Shown piece by piece: positions 19,347 through 27,981 of a stretch of 64,000 nt of DNA (position 1 is its first letter; each line of letters begins with the position of its first letter). Made by a program: the position numbers and the translations under genes. Source of the stretch: Bryobacterales bacterium (GTDB lineage: Bacteria; Acidobacteriota; Terriglobia; Bryobacterales; Bryobacteraceae). The notes beneath the pieces were generated by a model. It made no database searches. It was given only the letters and a program-made list of their open reading frames with translations, and was not told the origin of the DNA. Location: positions 1 to 64,000 of the forward strand of contig JADKID010000043.1 in assembly GCA_016721425.1 (NCBI GenBank). Reading direction: 5' to 3'.

Positions 19347-20249
19347 ATGCGTCAGTTCTTCTCCGCCCTCGCGCTGGTGGCCGCGCTCGCCGCCCCAGCA
19401 TTGCCCATGCAGCAAGCCAGTCCCTTCGCCGGCCGCTGGAATTTCAATATCGGCGCCCGCGCCGCCTGGCTCGGCATCACCGAGAAGGCAGGCGTACTCG
19501 ACGTCTGGTATCAGCCCACTGGCGGCAACGTCTACCAGGTGAAGGACGCCAAGCTCGATGGCGGCAAGCTCATTTTGCCGTTAAACGGCAACACGACGTG
19601 GGAGCTCACCGCCGCCAAAGACCAGATCAAAGGCTGGCAGAAGCGCGGCCAGGCGTCCATCGAGCTCACCGGCAACCGGGCGCCCGCACTGAGCCGCCCC
19701 ATGCCCAAAGCCTGGACCACGCCCGAAGCCCTTTTCAACGGCAAAGATCTCACCGGTTGGGAGCCCATGGGCAACCCCGCCAACAGCCACTGGACGGTCC
19801 AGGACGGGATGATCGTCAACACGGCCAAGGGCGCCAATCTGAAGTCCACGCGCAAGTTCAACGACATGAAGCTCCACTTCGAAGTCTTTGTTCCCGACCA
19901 CTGCAACAGCGGCTTCTACCTGCGCGGCCGTTATGAAGTGCAGATCGAAAGCGAGCCGCTCACGGGCAACCCCCCTGAGCGCCGGATCGGCTCGATCTAC
20001 GGCCGGTTGACGCCCGCCGTCGAGCTGCCGCGCAAGACCGACGTGTGGGAGGTTTTTGACGTAACGCTGGTGGGCCGCACCCTCACGGTGGTTCGCAACG
20101 GCGTGACCCTCCATGACAAGAAAGAGATCGAGGGCATCACCGGCGGAGCGCTGGATTCCAACGAGGCCGAGCCCGGCCCGTTTTACATCCAGGGGGATCA
20201 CACGGGCGGCTTGAAGTTCCGTAACATTACTGTTTCGGTCCCGAAGTAG
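19347..20249 (+). CDS. Secreted DUF1080 (3-keto-disaccharide hydrolase domain) protein
   Basis: 300 residues with a signal peptide (MRQFFSALALVAALAAPALP). The N-terminal about 110 residues form a separate small beta domain. The DUF1080/LamG-like domain starts at LFNGKDLTGWEPMGN and shows HWTVQDGMIVNT, FNDMKLHFEVFVPDHCNSGF, YLRGRYEVQIE, and at the end GPFYIQGDHTGGLKFRNITV. Members bind or hydrolyse glycans in the periplasm or outside the cell. It is convergent with the GH32 gene only 13 bases away, with no clear terminator. Confidence 0.85.
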   Translation: MRQFFSALALVAALAAPALPMQQASPFAGRWNFNIGARAAWLGITEKAGVLDVWYQPTGGNVYQVKDAKLDGGKLILPLNGNTTWELTAAKDQIKGWQKRGQASIELTGNRAPALSRPMPKAWTTPEALFNGKDLTGWEPMGNPANSHWTVQDGMIVNTAKGANLKSTRKFNDMKLHFEVFVPDHCNSGFYLRGRYEVQIESEPLTGNPPERRIGSIYGRLTPAVELPRKTDVWEVFDVTLVGRTLTVVRNGVTLHDKKEIEGITGGALDSNEAEPGPFYIQGDHTGGLKFRNITVSVPK

Positions 20250-20262
20250 GCGCTCCAAACTC

Positions 20263-21567
20263 CTACGGGTTCACCGGCCAGGACTCGAGTGAGCGGTAGG
20301 CCCCATAGGCCCGCAGCGGCTCGATGGGTCCGTAGACACGGCCGGTGAGCCAGACCTTGCGGTTGGCGAAGACCTCGACCACGGATCCGTCCAGGAAGAC
20401 GAGGAGGTCCAGTTCGCCGGCCGGGGCCGGGGCTTCTGAACGGCCCGCGGTGAGAAGGCGGGTGGAGGGATCGTAGCTGATCAACTCGCGGCCTCCGCGC
20501 GACAACGAAAACGGCTGGTTTTGTTTTAAACGGATTCTGAGTTTCGTGCCATCGTTGAGCGGGGCGGCATCCGCGGTTTTTGGCCCGCGGATCAGATCGT
20601 ATTCGGCAGCCGGATCGAGCAGCAGAGTGCCGTCCTTGGCTAGTGACGGCACAACCGCGAGGGACATCGAGCCGGACCAGCCGGCCTTCAACTGCTCAGC
20701 GGCGCCGCGCTGCTCGCGCAGCCAGGCCCAGATGAAGCGGCGTCCCTTGGAGGCGTTGGAGGACTTGGGGGCATAGCCGGCGCCGTGGGTGAGCACGCCC
20801 TCCGATTGGGGGGTAAACGTGCGGTCTTTCCACTGGCCCAGCCAGTACTTCACCTTGTCTTCGGTGGCCACGTAGAACAGCCATTTGTCGCCTACAGGAA
20901 AGAAGTCCGGGCACTCCCACATCTCGCCACGAGAGACGTCGCCGCCCTTCGCTTTGGGATTGATGGCGCCGCGCAGGAACGGCTTCAGGTAGGTCCAATC
21001 GACGAGGTTTGTTGATTTGTAGAGCAGGGCCGTGCCGCCTACTCCGCGGAAGCCCGCGCCCACGAGCATGAGCCACTCATTGCCGTCGCGCCAGACGTGC
21101 GGATCGCGGAAGCCGGGCGAATCGACGCCCGGGGGCGGTCCGGCGATGACGGGATTGCGGGGGTGCTTGGTCCAGGTGATCCAGTCGTTGGAGGTGGCCA
21201 GGCACTGCACTTGCGGATTGACCCCGGTGTAGACGATGACGGGCTTGCCTTGGTCCATGACCATGCAGCCGGAGAAGCAGCCGTCCTTATCGGGTCCGCC
21301 GGGAGTGGGCGCCAGCGCGATGGGCAGGTGCTCCCAGTGGAGCAGGTCCGTCGTGGTGGCGTGGCCCCAGTGCATGGTGTCCCACTTGGCGGCCTTGGGG
21401 TTGTACTGGTAAAACATGTGGTACCTGCCGTCGTGCCAGATGGGTGCGTTGGGGTCGTTCATCCAGTTGGCGGGCGGCAGAAAATGGTAGCGCGGGCGAT
21501 CGGGATCTGACGAGGCCGGTCCCACAAAAGCGAGCGCCGATGCGGCGAACTCTCTACGAGTGATCAT
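20263..21567 (-). CDS. Glycoside hydrolase family 32 (levanase/invertase-like), exported
   Basis: 434 residues starting at ATG 21567 (MITRREFAASALAFVGPASS, a Tat-like or Sec signal); the longer upstream frame is excluded because it runs through the divergent AsmA gene. The GH32 catalytic triad is visible: nucleophile Asp in NWMNDPNAP, Asp in GFRDPHVW and acid/base Glu in MWECPDFFP. A C-terminal beta-sandwich ends with FLDGSVVEVFANRKVWLTGR. It hydrolyses beta-fructosides such as sucrose, levan or inulin; specificity cannot be told from sequence alone. No fructose transporter or kinase is adjacent. Confidence 0.92.
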   Translation of the reverse strand: MITRREFAASALAFVGPASSDPDRPRYHFLPPANWMNDPNAPIWHDGRYHMFYQYNPKAAKWDTMHWGHATTTDLLHWEHLPIALAPTPGGPDKDGCFSGCMVMDQGKPVIVYTGVNPQVQCLATSNDWITWTKHPRNPVIAGPPPGVDSPGFRDPHVWRDGNEWLMLVGAGFRGVGGTALLYKSTNLVDWTYLKPFLRGAINPKAKGGDVSRGEMWECPDFFPVGDKWLFYVATEDKVKYWLGQWKDRTFTPQSEGVLTHGAGYAPKSSNASKGRRFIWAWLREQRGAAEQLKAGWSGSMSLAVVPSLAKDGTLLLDPAAEYDLIRGPKTADAAPLNDGTKLRIRLKQNQPFSLSRGGRELISYDPSTRLLTAGRSEAPAPAGELDLLVFLDGSVVEVFANRKVWLTGRVYGPIEPLRAYGAYRSLESWPVNP

Positions 21568-21589
21568 TCCGAGAGCTATTCTATTACGC

Positions 21590-23194
21590 ATGTCCAGAAC
21601 AGCGAAGCTCCTGATCGGCGCGCTAGCGTTCATCGTCGTGGTACTGCTCGGCGGCGCACTGGCCGTCAAGTCGATGCTCTCCGGAGCAGGCAAGGACAAG
21701 ATCATCGCCGCGCTGAGCGGGCAACTGGGTGTTTCTCTGAAGGTGGGCAGCATCGATGCCAGCCTGCCGAGGGTTCTTTCGATGACTCCGGCGCTGTCGT
21801 TGGGCGGGATTGAGATCGGGAATCCGCCTGGCTTTTCCAACACGCCGATGGTGGTGGCGGAGGCGATTGACACGCGTGTGGAACTGGGTTCTCTGTTTTC
21901 CGGGGCGCCGCGGATTATTGCCCTCGAGATTCTCAAGCCGGCAGTGTTGATCGAGAGGAACGCGGCGGGCCGGACGAACCTGCAGGTGCTTATGGATGGT
22001 CTGAGTAAGAAGAGCGAAGGGGTCCAGGCGGGCGCCGCGCCCAAGGCGGACGCCGGCGGGTTGGCGATTGAGGATCTGCTGATCGCGGGCGGATCGTTTC
22101 AGGTGGCGGGCGAGCCGAAGGGCGCGTGGGGCGACATCAACATCAAGCTCAACGGATTTGGCACGCCGCGGCCTTTGAAGGCGGTGGCGTCGGCGTCGAT
22201 GGCGGGCGCGCAGAAGGTTCAAATTGAATTCGTGGGCGGCGCCGGACCCTTTGTGGGTGCGGCGATGCCGGTGGACGGCAAGTTAAAGATCAGCGCGGCG
22301 CCGGGCGAGAAGACTCGGATGGAGCTCGACGTGGCGTTGAAGGGGGATCTCTCGACGGTGGCCAAGGGGCCGGCGAAGCTCGTTGTAACGGATTATCCGG
22401 TGGGCGCCAACGCGCAAAAGATGCTGCCGTTGAGCGGGCAGGCTGAGGGGACGGTGACGCTGAAGCAGGCGCTGGGCGCGGAGGCCGCCTTTGCCGTGGT
22501 GATTCCGAAGGCCGCGCTGACATTGGCGGGCGGGCAGCTCAACAGCCGGATCGAGCTGAGCTCGAAGGCGAGCGCGGTAACGGGCTCGGTGGCGGGCGCG
22601 CTGGGCGGGTTGCGGATTGAGCAGTTGCTGAGTGCATTTTCGGTGGCCAATCCTGGAGTGGAGGGCGGATTGACGATACCGCGCTTTCAGTTGCGCTTTG
22701 CGGGCCGGAATGCCGGGGAGCTGACCGACTCGCTGACCGGCGACGGCAGCCTATCTGTCGATCAGGGCAAATTGCCGAAGATGGATCTGCTTGGTGCGAT
22801 CACGAGCGCGATCGGCAGGACGGGCGCCATGACGACTGATGGGGCGACGCAATTCGCCGTACTGAAGACCGATTTCGCGGTGGCCAACCAGGTGGTGCGG
22901 CTCTCCAACCTCCAGATGGAGGGGGCGGGCTTGAAGGTGACGGGGGCGGGCACGGTGGGTATGAACAAGGCGCTCAATCTGAAGTTGAACACCGTAGTTG
23001 GCGGAAGAGTGGCGGAATTGCTGGGTGCGCGCGGAAGCGGGGATCAGCCGGCACGGGCCAACGTACCGATGGACGTGACGGGCACTACGGAGAATCCGAA
23101 GGTGATGCCGAACGTGAGGAGCATGGCCGGCGAGGCTGCCAAGAACTACCTGGGCGGGGCTCTGAACAAGTTTTTGGGGGGCAGGAAGAAGTGA
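21590..23194 (+). CDS. AsmA-family protein
   Basis: 534 residues from ATG 21590. One N-terminal membrane helix (LLIGALAFIVVVLLGGALAV) is followed by a long beta-rich part with LPRVLSMTPALSLGGIEIGN, repeated L-x-G beta segments and a C-terminal AsmA-type region (NLQMEGAGLKVTGAGTVGMN and NVPMDVTGTTENPKVMPNVR). AsmA-like proteins bridge inner and outer membranes and are implicated in phospholipid transport. It is divergent from the GH32 gene across 22 bases. Codons here end mostly in G, unlike the C-ending codons of plus-strand genes left of 20 kb, in line with the skew change. Confidence 0.85.
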   Translation: MSRTAKLLIGALAFIVVVLLGGALAVKSMLSGAGKDKIIAALSGQLGVSLKVGSIDASLPRVLSMTPALSLGGIEIGNPPGFSNTPMVVAEAIDTRVELGSLFSGAPRIIALEILKPAVLIERNAAGRTNLQVLMDGLSKKSEGVQAGAAPKADAGGLAIEDLLIAGGSFQVAGEPKGAWGDINIKLNGFGTPRPLKAVASASMAGAQKVQIEFVGGAGPFVGAAMPVDGKLKISAAPGEKTRMELDVALKGDLSTVAKGPAKLVVTDYPVGANAQKMLPLSGQAEGTVTLKQALGAEAAFAVVIPKAALTLAGGQLNSRIELSSKASAVTGSVAGALGGLRIEQLLSAFSVANPGVEGGLTIPRFQLRFAGRNAGELTDSLTGDGSLSVDQGKLPKMDLLGAITSAIGRTGAMTTDGATQFAVLKTDFAVANQVVRLSNLQMEGAGLKVTGAGTVGMNKALNLKLNTVVGGRVAELLGARGSGDQPARANVPMDVTGTTENPKVMPNVRSMAGEAAKNYLGGALNKFLGGRKK

Positions 23195-23263
23195 CGGGCG
23201 GGTGGGGGTGAGGGGAAAAACTTGAGTCCTTTCATGTTTCGCTTGCATCAACCCAAAGGTACA

Positions 23264-23287
23264 ATTAAGATAAACGTGTATTTTGAT
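23264..23287. promoter_or_regulatory. Palindromic AT-rich operator upstream of the Rrf2 gene
   Basis: The 24 bases ATTAAGATAAAC-GTGTATTTTGAT form an imperfect palindrome with 9 of 12 pairs matching, 22 bases before the Rrf2 start. It is the most AT-rich spot in the neighbourhood and likely overlaps the promoter. Autoregulation by the Rrf2 protein is inferred. Confidence 0.5.
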
Positions 23288-23308
23288 CTACCAGTCTAGG
23301 GGTTGCTC

Positions 23309-23782
23309 ATGATCTATTCCCGTTCGGCCGAGTACGCGATTCGTGCGTTCGTGCAGTTGGCGGCAGTGCCAGAAGGCAAGTATGCGATGGTGAAGCAGAT
23401 TGCGGAACAGGCTTCCATTCCGTCGCACTTCCTCGCCAAGATTCTCCAGCAGTTGGCCCGCAAGGGGTTCCTGAGGTCCAGCAAGGGACCGACGGGCGGA
23501 TTCTGCCTGAGAGTGCCGGCATCGGAGATGAATCTGCTAACGCTGGTGGATTCCATCGATGGTCTGGCGGACTTCGAGCGGTGCCCGGCGGGCATGCACG
23601 AGTGCAACGACGAGGCGCCGTGCGGGATGCACGATAGCTGGAAGGCCCTCCGGGGTCGTATCATGGATTATCTGGAGCAGACGACCATCGAGGAACTTGC
23701 GAAGGGTTTCGAGCAGAAGCGGAAGAACCTGGAGAAGATCACCAAGAAGGCCGCAAAGCGCTCCACGACGAAAAAGGCATAG
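23309..23782 (+). CDS. Rrf2-family transcriptional regulator with Cys triad
   Basis: 157 residues from ATG 23309 (an in-frame TTG six bases upstream is possible). The winged-helix DNA-binding domain reads MIYSRSAEYAIRAFVQLAAV, IAEQASIPSHFLAKILQQLA and LRSSKGPTGGFCLR. Three cysteines, C-P-A-G-M-H-E-C-N-D-E-A-P-C, sit where IscR and NsrR hold an Fe-S cluster, so redox, iron or NO sensing is likely. The Lys-rich C-terminal tail (KKAAKRSTTKKA) is unusual. It is followed by clpP 48 bases downstream, perhaps in one transcript. A palindrome upstream suggests autoregulation. Confidence 0.9.
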   Translation: MIYSRSAEYAIRAFVQLAAVPEGKYAMVKQIAEQASIPSHFLAKILQQLARKGFLRSSKGPTGGFCLRVPASEMNLLTLVDSIDGLADFERCPAGMHECNDEAPCGMHDSWKALRGRIMDYLEQTTIEELAKGFEQKRKNLEKITKKAAKRSTTKKA

Positions 23783-23830
23783 AGGCCTCCGCACCGGCGG
23801 AGGTTCGACTAGCCGGCGCAAGGAGGCACG

Positions 23831-24457
23831 ATGCCGATTCGTAATGGGGGCGCACCAGCCCCGACTAGCATGCTGGTCCCGATGGTGGTCGAACAGACCT
23901 CGCGGGGGGAGCGCGCGTTTGATATTTACTCGCGTCTCCTGAAAGAGAACATCATCTTTCTCGGCACGCCGATCGATGACCAGGTGGCCAATCTGATCAT
24001 CGCCCAGATGCTGTTTCTGGCTTCTGAGGATCCGGAGAAGGACATTTCGCTGTACATCAACTCGCCGGGCGGATCGATCACGGCGGGGATGGCGATTCTG
24101 GATACGATGAACCTGATTGAGCCGAACATCGTGACGTACTGCGTTGGGCAGGCGGCGTCGATGGCGGCGGTGCTGCTGGCGTGCGGCACGAAGGGCAAGC
24201 GGTATACGCTGCCGCATTCGCGGGTGCTGATCCATCAGCCCTCAATGAGCGGACTGGCCGGGCAGGCGACCGAAATTGACATCTACGCGAGGGAGATCCT
24301 GCGGATGCGGGAGATTCTGAACGGGATTCTGGCGGACGCGACGGGGCAGACGGTGGAGAAGGTGGCGCGGGACGTGGAACGCGACTACATCATGGAAGCC
24401 GAGCAGTCCGTGGCGTACGGGATTGTGGACAAGATCATCTCGAAGCGCGAGCGGTAG
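23831..24457 (+). CDS. clpP: ATP-dependent Clp protease proteolytic subunit
   Basis: 208 residues after a strong AAGGAGG ribosome-binding site. Catalytic Ser in YCVGQAASMAAVLLACG, His in SRVLIHQPSMSG and Asp in VERDYIMEAEQSVAYG are all present, along with YINSPGGSITAGMAI. It forms the barrel-shaped protease with ClpX or ClpA; no clpX follows, unlike in many bacteria. The preceding gene is an Fe-S-type Rrf2 regulator on the same strand. Transcription likely ends at the hairpin immediately downstream. Confidence 0.97.
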   Translation: MPIRNGGAPAPTSMLVPMVVEQTSRGERAFDIYSRLLKENIIFLGTPIDDQVANLIIAQMLFLASEDPEKDISLYINSPGGSITAGMAILDTMNLIEPNIVTYCVGQAASMAAVLLACGTKGKRYTLPHSRVLIHQPSMSGLAGQATEIDIYAREILRMREILNGILADATGQTVEKVARDVERDYIMEAEQSVAYGIVDKIISKRER

Positions 24458-24472
24458 TTTTTGGTTGGTTGC

Positions 24473-24518
24473 GGGCGGCGGGGCTTTTTGGGGCCGTGCC
24501 GCCCGTTTTGTTTTTTTT
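24473..24518 (+). terminator. Terminator after clpP
   Basis: GGGCGGC (24473-24479) and GCCGCCC (24498-24504) frame a G-rich loop and are followed by GTTTTGTTTTTTTT, a standard intrinsic terminator 16 bases after the clpP stop. Confidence 0.8.
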
Positions 24519-24525
24519 GGGGGCG

Positions 24526-24565
24526 AGCCGGCCAGGGGGCCGGCTGCGGGCGAGGGCGCCCGCCC
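24526..24565. repeat. Two-hairpin intergenic repeat, copy A
   Basis: Perfect stem AGCCGGCC / GGCCGGCT around an AGGG loop is followed directly by GCGGGCGAGGGCGCCCGCCC, itself an inverted repeat. The same second module occurs at 37129-37148 and, with one change, at 62276-62295, each time preceded by a different but perfectly paired first stem. It lies in the clpP/rhaB gap after the clpP terminator. Confidence 0.75.
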
Positions 24566-24617
24566 TACCAACGAGATTGGCTGGGGGCTCGGGTGGCTGG
24601 GACAGCAACGGCTCGGG

Positions 24618-26081
24618 TTACTTGAGGCGGAGGAAGCGCTGGTAGGCGCGGTCCCAAGCGGGGTCGCGGGTGGCGTCGATGGTTTCGAGATCGAAGCTGT
24701 CGCGGACGACCTGGCGGAGATGGGGGAGTCCTGCGATCTCGCCGGCGCCCATGGCCTGGACCAGGATGTTGCCGGCGGCGGTGGCTTCGTTGGGGCCGGC
24801 GACGACGGTGCGGGCGGTGGCTTCGGCCACGAAGCGGTTGAGCAGGCCGTTGCGGGAACCTCCGCCGACGATGTGGATGACCTCGATGGGGAAGCCCACC
24901 AGGGCCTCCAGGCTCTCGAGCACCTGGCGGTAGCGGAGGGCCAGGCTTTCCAGGCAGATGCGTACGAACTGCCCTGGACGCTCCGGAACGGGCTGTCCTG
25001 TGCTGCGGCAGTAGGCGGCGATGCGCTCGGGCATGTGACCGGGGTCCAGGAACTGATCCGGATCGAGCACGGCGAGGAAGGGATCGGCGCCGGCGGCCAT
25101 TTCGGTGAGCTCGGCGTAGGTGTATTCCTTGCCTTCGAGGATCCAGGCGCGGCGGCACTCCTGGACGAGCCAGAGGCCGGCGATGTTTTTGAGAAGCCGG
25201 ACCTTGCCTTCGACGCCGACCTCGTTGGTGAGGGTGAGTTCTAGGGCCTTTGGGGTGACTACCGGTTCGTCGATCTCCACGCCCATCAAGGACCAGGTGC
25301 CGGAGCTGATGTAGCACCAGGAGCGCTCGCCGGTGGCGGGGACGGCGGCGACGGCGGAGGCGGTATCGTGGCCGGCGGTGGCGAAGACGGGGGTGGGGCC
25401 GAGGGCGCAGGTATCGCGGATTTCGTCGAGAAGGCCGCCGAGCCTGGTGCCGGGCAGGACGATGTCGCCGAGGATGGCGGGGGGCAGCCCCAATGTTTCA
25501 AACAATTCCGTGGACCAGCGTTTTTGGGCGGGATTGTAGAACTGGGAGGTGCTGGCGATGGTGAGCTCGTTTTTCTGCACGCCGCAGAGCCAGTAGCTGA
25601 GGAGGTCCGGCATGAACAGCAGGCGCGTGGCGATGTCGAGGGCGGGGGTGCCGGCGAGTCTGGCCGCGTAGAGCTGGTAGAGCGAGTTCAGCGGCATGAA
25701 CTGGAGGCCGGTGTGGTTAAAGATGTTCTCGCGGCCGGCGGCGGCGAGGGCGGCGTCATAGGCGGCGTTGTTGCGGGGATCGCGGTAGTGGCGCGGGGTC
25801 TGGCAGAGCTCGCCGTTGGAGTCGAGCAGGCCGTAATCGACGCCCCAGGTATCGACAGCGACACCGTTGAGGACGAGCTGGCGCTCGCGTCCGGCGATGC
25901 GGAGCCCCTCGCGGATGTCGTGGAAGAGGCGGAACGTATCCCAGTAGAGACCGTCGGGGACACGCACGGGCTGGTTGAGAAAACGGTGGAGCTCTTCGAG
26001 GCGGAGGCGTCCGCCCTCCAGAGTGCCGAGCATGGCGCGTCCGCTTTCGGCGCCGAGATCAAAGGCTAGGTAGTTGCTCAT
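24618..26081 (-). CDS. rhaB: Rhamnulokinase-like FGGY-family sugar kinase
   Basis: 487 residues. FGGY-kinase motifs are MSNYLAFDLGAESGRAMLG (phosphate 1), VAVDTWGVDYGLLDSNG, CYISSGTWSLMGVE (the RhaB-type version) and VIHIVGGGSRNGLLNRFVAE. RhaB phosphorylates L-rhamnulose; the GTWSLMG motif and length favour RhaB over xylulokinase or glycerol kinase. It overlaps by four bases with the upstream alcohol dehydrogenase. A GH78 rhamnosidase at 51 kb would supply L-rhamnose, but rhaA, rhaD and a transporter are not in the window. Confidence 0.85.
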   Translation of the reverse strand: MSNYLAFDLGAESGRAMLGTLEGGRLRLEELHRFLNQPVRVPDGLYWDTFRLFHDIREGLRIAGRERQLVLNGVAVDTWGVDYGLLDSNGELCQTPRHYRDPRNNAAYDAALAAAGRENIFNHTGLQFMPLNSLYQLYAARLAGTPALDIATRLLFMPDLLSYWLCGVQKNELTIASTSQFYNPAQKRWSTELFETLGLPPAILGDIVLPGTRLGGLLDEIRDTCALGPTPVFATAGHDTASAVAAVPATGERSWCYISSGTWSLMGVEIDEPVVTPKALELTLTNEVGVEGKVRLLKNIAGLWLVQECRRAWILEGKEYTYAELTEMAAGADPFLAVLDPDQFLDPGHMPERIAAYCRSTGQPVPERPGQFVRICLESLALRYRQVLESLEALVGFPIEVIHIVGGGSRNGLLNRFVAEATARTVVAGPNEATAAGNILVQAMGAGEIAGLPHLRQVVRDSFDLETIDATRDPAWDRAYQRFLRLK

Positions 26082-27115
26082 AGTGTGTGATCGAAGATGA
26101 GTTTGCCGACTCCGCCGGAGTAGCCGTGCAGGAGCTCAAAGCCCTGCTGGGCCTGGGCGAGGGGGATGGTGTGAGTGATGAGCGCGGTGGGGATGCGGCC
26201 GGTTTCGAGGAGCCTACCGGCGGCCTGGCCCTTGTGGTTGGAGCGCTTGAGGGTTTGGATGTTGAGCTCTTTGGCCATGGCGGTGTGGAGGTCCACTTCG
26301 AAGTTCATGGGCTCGGGGATGCCGATGAGGACGAAGCGGCCGCCGGAGCGTACGCACTTGATGCCGAGGTTGATGGTTTGGGGGGCGCCGGCGGCATCGA
26401 AGGCGACGTCGACTCCGCGGCCGCGGGTCTTCTGCATGACGGCGTCGAGAAAATCGTCCTGGTTGATATCCATGGCGACGTCGGCGCCCATGGCTTTGGC
26501 GAGCTCGAGACGATGGGGCACGCGGTCGCAGGCTAAAACAAATTCGGCTCCGGCTGCTTTGGCCATGGCGATGCCGAGGAGGCCGATGGAGCCGCAGCCC
26601 ATGACGGCGACGGTCTCGCCCATGCGGAGGGGTTGGAGCTCGAAGACGTGAACCCAGACGGCGACGGGCTCCATGAGGGTGGCCTCGTGCCAGGAGAGGG
26701 CATCGGGAATGGGATCGGCGTTGTGGGCGGGGATGACGGCGAAATCGCGGAGGAACCCTTCGGCGTCGGGGCCGCCCATGAAGCGGGAGCGGACGCAGAG
26801 ATTGTGGCGGCCGGCGATGCAGAATTCGCAGTGGCCGCAGGTGAGGGAGGGCTCGATTGCGATGCGGTCTCCGGTCTTGAAGCCGTGGACGCCGGCGCCG
26901 AGCTCGACGATCTCGCCGACGGGTTCGTGGCAGAGCACCTGCGGGTACTTGGCGAGGCCGGAGTGGATGCGGCCCTCGGCCCACCAGTGGAGGTCCGAGC
27001 CGCAGAGGCCGGTGGCGACGAGTTTGACGAGGACCTCGCCGCGGCCGGGGCCGTTGGGCATGGGGGCTTCGATGAGTTCGAGTTGTCGCGGTGCGACGAG
27101 GGGTACGCTACGCAT
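26078..27115 (-). CDS. Zinc-dependent medium-chain alcohol/polyol dehydrogenase
   Basis: 345 residues, MDR superfamily. Catalytic zinc ligands are in GLCGSDLHWW and CHEPVG; the structural zinc Cys set is CGHCEFCIAGRHNLC; the NAD-binding motif is AVMGCGSIGLLGIAMAKAAG. The LMEPVAVWVHVF motif is sorbitol/xylitol-dehydrogenase-like. It probably oxidises a polyol or a sugar-derived alcohol to a ketose. Its stop overlaps the rhamnulokinase start (ATGA), so the two are translationally coupled and likely share a pathway, although the substrate is not determined. Confidence 0.85.
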   Translation of the reverse strand: MRSVPLVAPRQLELIEAPMPNGPGRGEVLVKLVATGLCGSDLHWWAEGRIHSGLAKYPQVLCHEPVGEIVELGAGVHGFKTGDRIAIEPSLTCGHCEFCIAGRHNLCVRSRFMGGPDAEGFLRDFAVIPAHNADPIPDALSWHEATLMEPVAVWVHVFELQPLRMGETVAVMGCGSIGLLGIAMAKAAGAEFVLACDRVPHRLELAKAMGADVAMDINQDDFLDAVMQKTRGRGVDVAFDAAGAPQTINLGIKCVRSGGRFVLIGIPEPMNFEVDLHTAMAKELNIQTLKRSNHKGQAAGRLLETGRIPTALITHTIPLAQAQQGFELLHGYSGGVGKLIFDHTL

Positions 27116-27233
27116 GAAGCGACCAGAATATCTCAGTTGAGGGTGCTCCGGAACAAACCAGAGCGGGCATTTCTGTTTGAAACATTTTTGGTCATTCTTG
27201 TGCTATGCTATCCGGGAATGGAGGTGCACTCCT

Positions 27234-27977
27234 TTGCGACTTTACCTCGCTTCTTGTGCACTGGGCCTTCTGGCCGTTTCCTCACTGCCTGCTCAGGTGG
27301 TGATCAGTCAGGTCTACGGCGGTGGCGGTAACAATGGCGCCCTGCTGAAGAACGACTACGTCGAACTTTTCAATCGCAGTGCGATCCCTGTTGATTTTTC
27401 CGGCTGGTCGCTGCAATATGCGTCGGGCAATGGATCGACGTGGCAGAAGGTGGAACTGACCGGGACGCTGAGCCCGGGCGCCTACTATCTGGTGCAACTG
27501 GCGGCGGGCGGCGGCGGGTCCTTGAATCTGCCGGAGGCCGACGCATTTGGCGGGATCCCGATGAGTGCTTCGTCGGGGAAAGTGGCTCTGCTGTCCACTG
27601 CACGGCAGATTGCGAAAGGCACCGCGTGCCCGGACGGCGAGGCCGTCGTGGATCTCATCGGCTATGGAGTAGGGACGGGCTGCCACGAGAACTCGCCGAT
27701 CCCTTCAACGGGCAATTCGATTGCGGCGTTCCGGAAGGACGGGGGCTGCCGGCAGAGCGGCGAGAACCGGGCCGATTTTATGCCGGGCGAGCCGAATCCG
27801 CGAAACCGCGCGACGGCGCAACGGGCGTGCGCCGGTTCGCTGGCGCGAGCGGGGGAGGGGACTCCTTCGATGGCGATGCAGCCGGTGAAGGCAGAGCGCG
27901 GCTATAGCTGGCGGGTGAGCCCGGAGGCGACTCCGGCGACCGTGGAGCGGCGGGCGCGGACGCGGCGGAGCTGGTAG
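27234..27977 (+). CDS. Secreted lamin-tail-domain protein
   Basis: I choose TTG 27234, which sits nine bases after GGAGG and gives the clean signal peptide MRLYLASCALGLLAVSSLPA; the only in-frame ATG (27177) adds 19 unlikely residues. The lamin-tail (LTD) domain follows: VVISQVYGGGGNNGALLKND, YVELFNRSAIPVDFSGWSLQ, GAYYLVQLAAGGG, VALLSTARQIAKGTACP and VDLIGYGVG. These domains occur in secreted nucleases and surface proteins of bacteria with poorly known roles. About 70 Arg-rich residues after the domain carry no recognisable motif. It is divergent from the dehydrogenase gene. Confidence 0.75.
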   Translation: MRLYLASCALGLLAVSSLPAQVVISQVYGGGGNNGALLKNDYVELFNRSAIPVDFSGWSLQYASGNGSTWQKVELTGTLSPGAYYLVQLAAGGGGSLNLPEADAFGGIPMSASSGKVALLSTARQIAKGTACPDGEAVVDLIGYGVGTGCHENSPIPSTGNSIAAFRKDGGCRQSGENRADFMPGEPNPRNRATAQRACAGSLARAGEGTPSMAMQPVKAERGYSWRVSPEATPATVERRARTRRSW

Positions 27978-27981
27978 GGCG

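Noticed and set aside
19320..23308. A replication origin at the GC-skew switch
   Set aside because: No DnaA-box cluster, no AT-rich gap long enough and no dnaA/dnaN nearby; kept only as a skew observation.
24618..27115. A full L-rhamnose catabolic operon
   Set aside because: Only a rhamnulokinase-like kinase and an MDR dehydrogenase are present; rhaA, rhaD and a transporter are absent.
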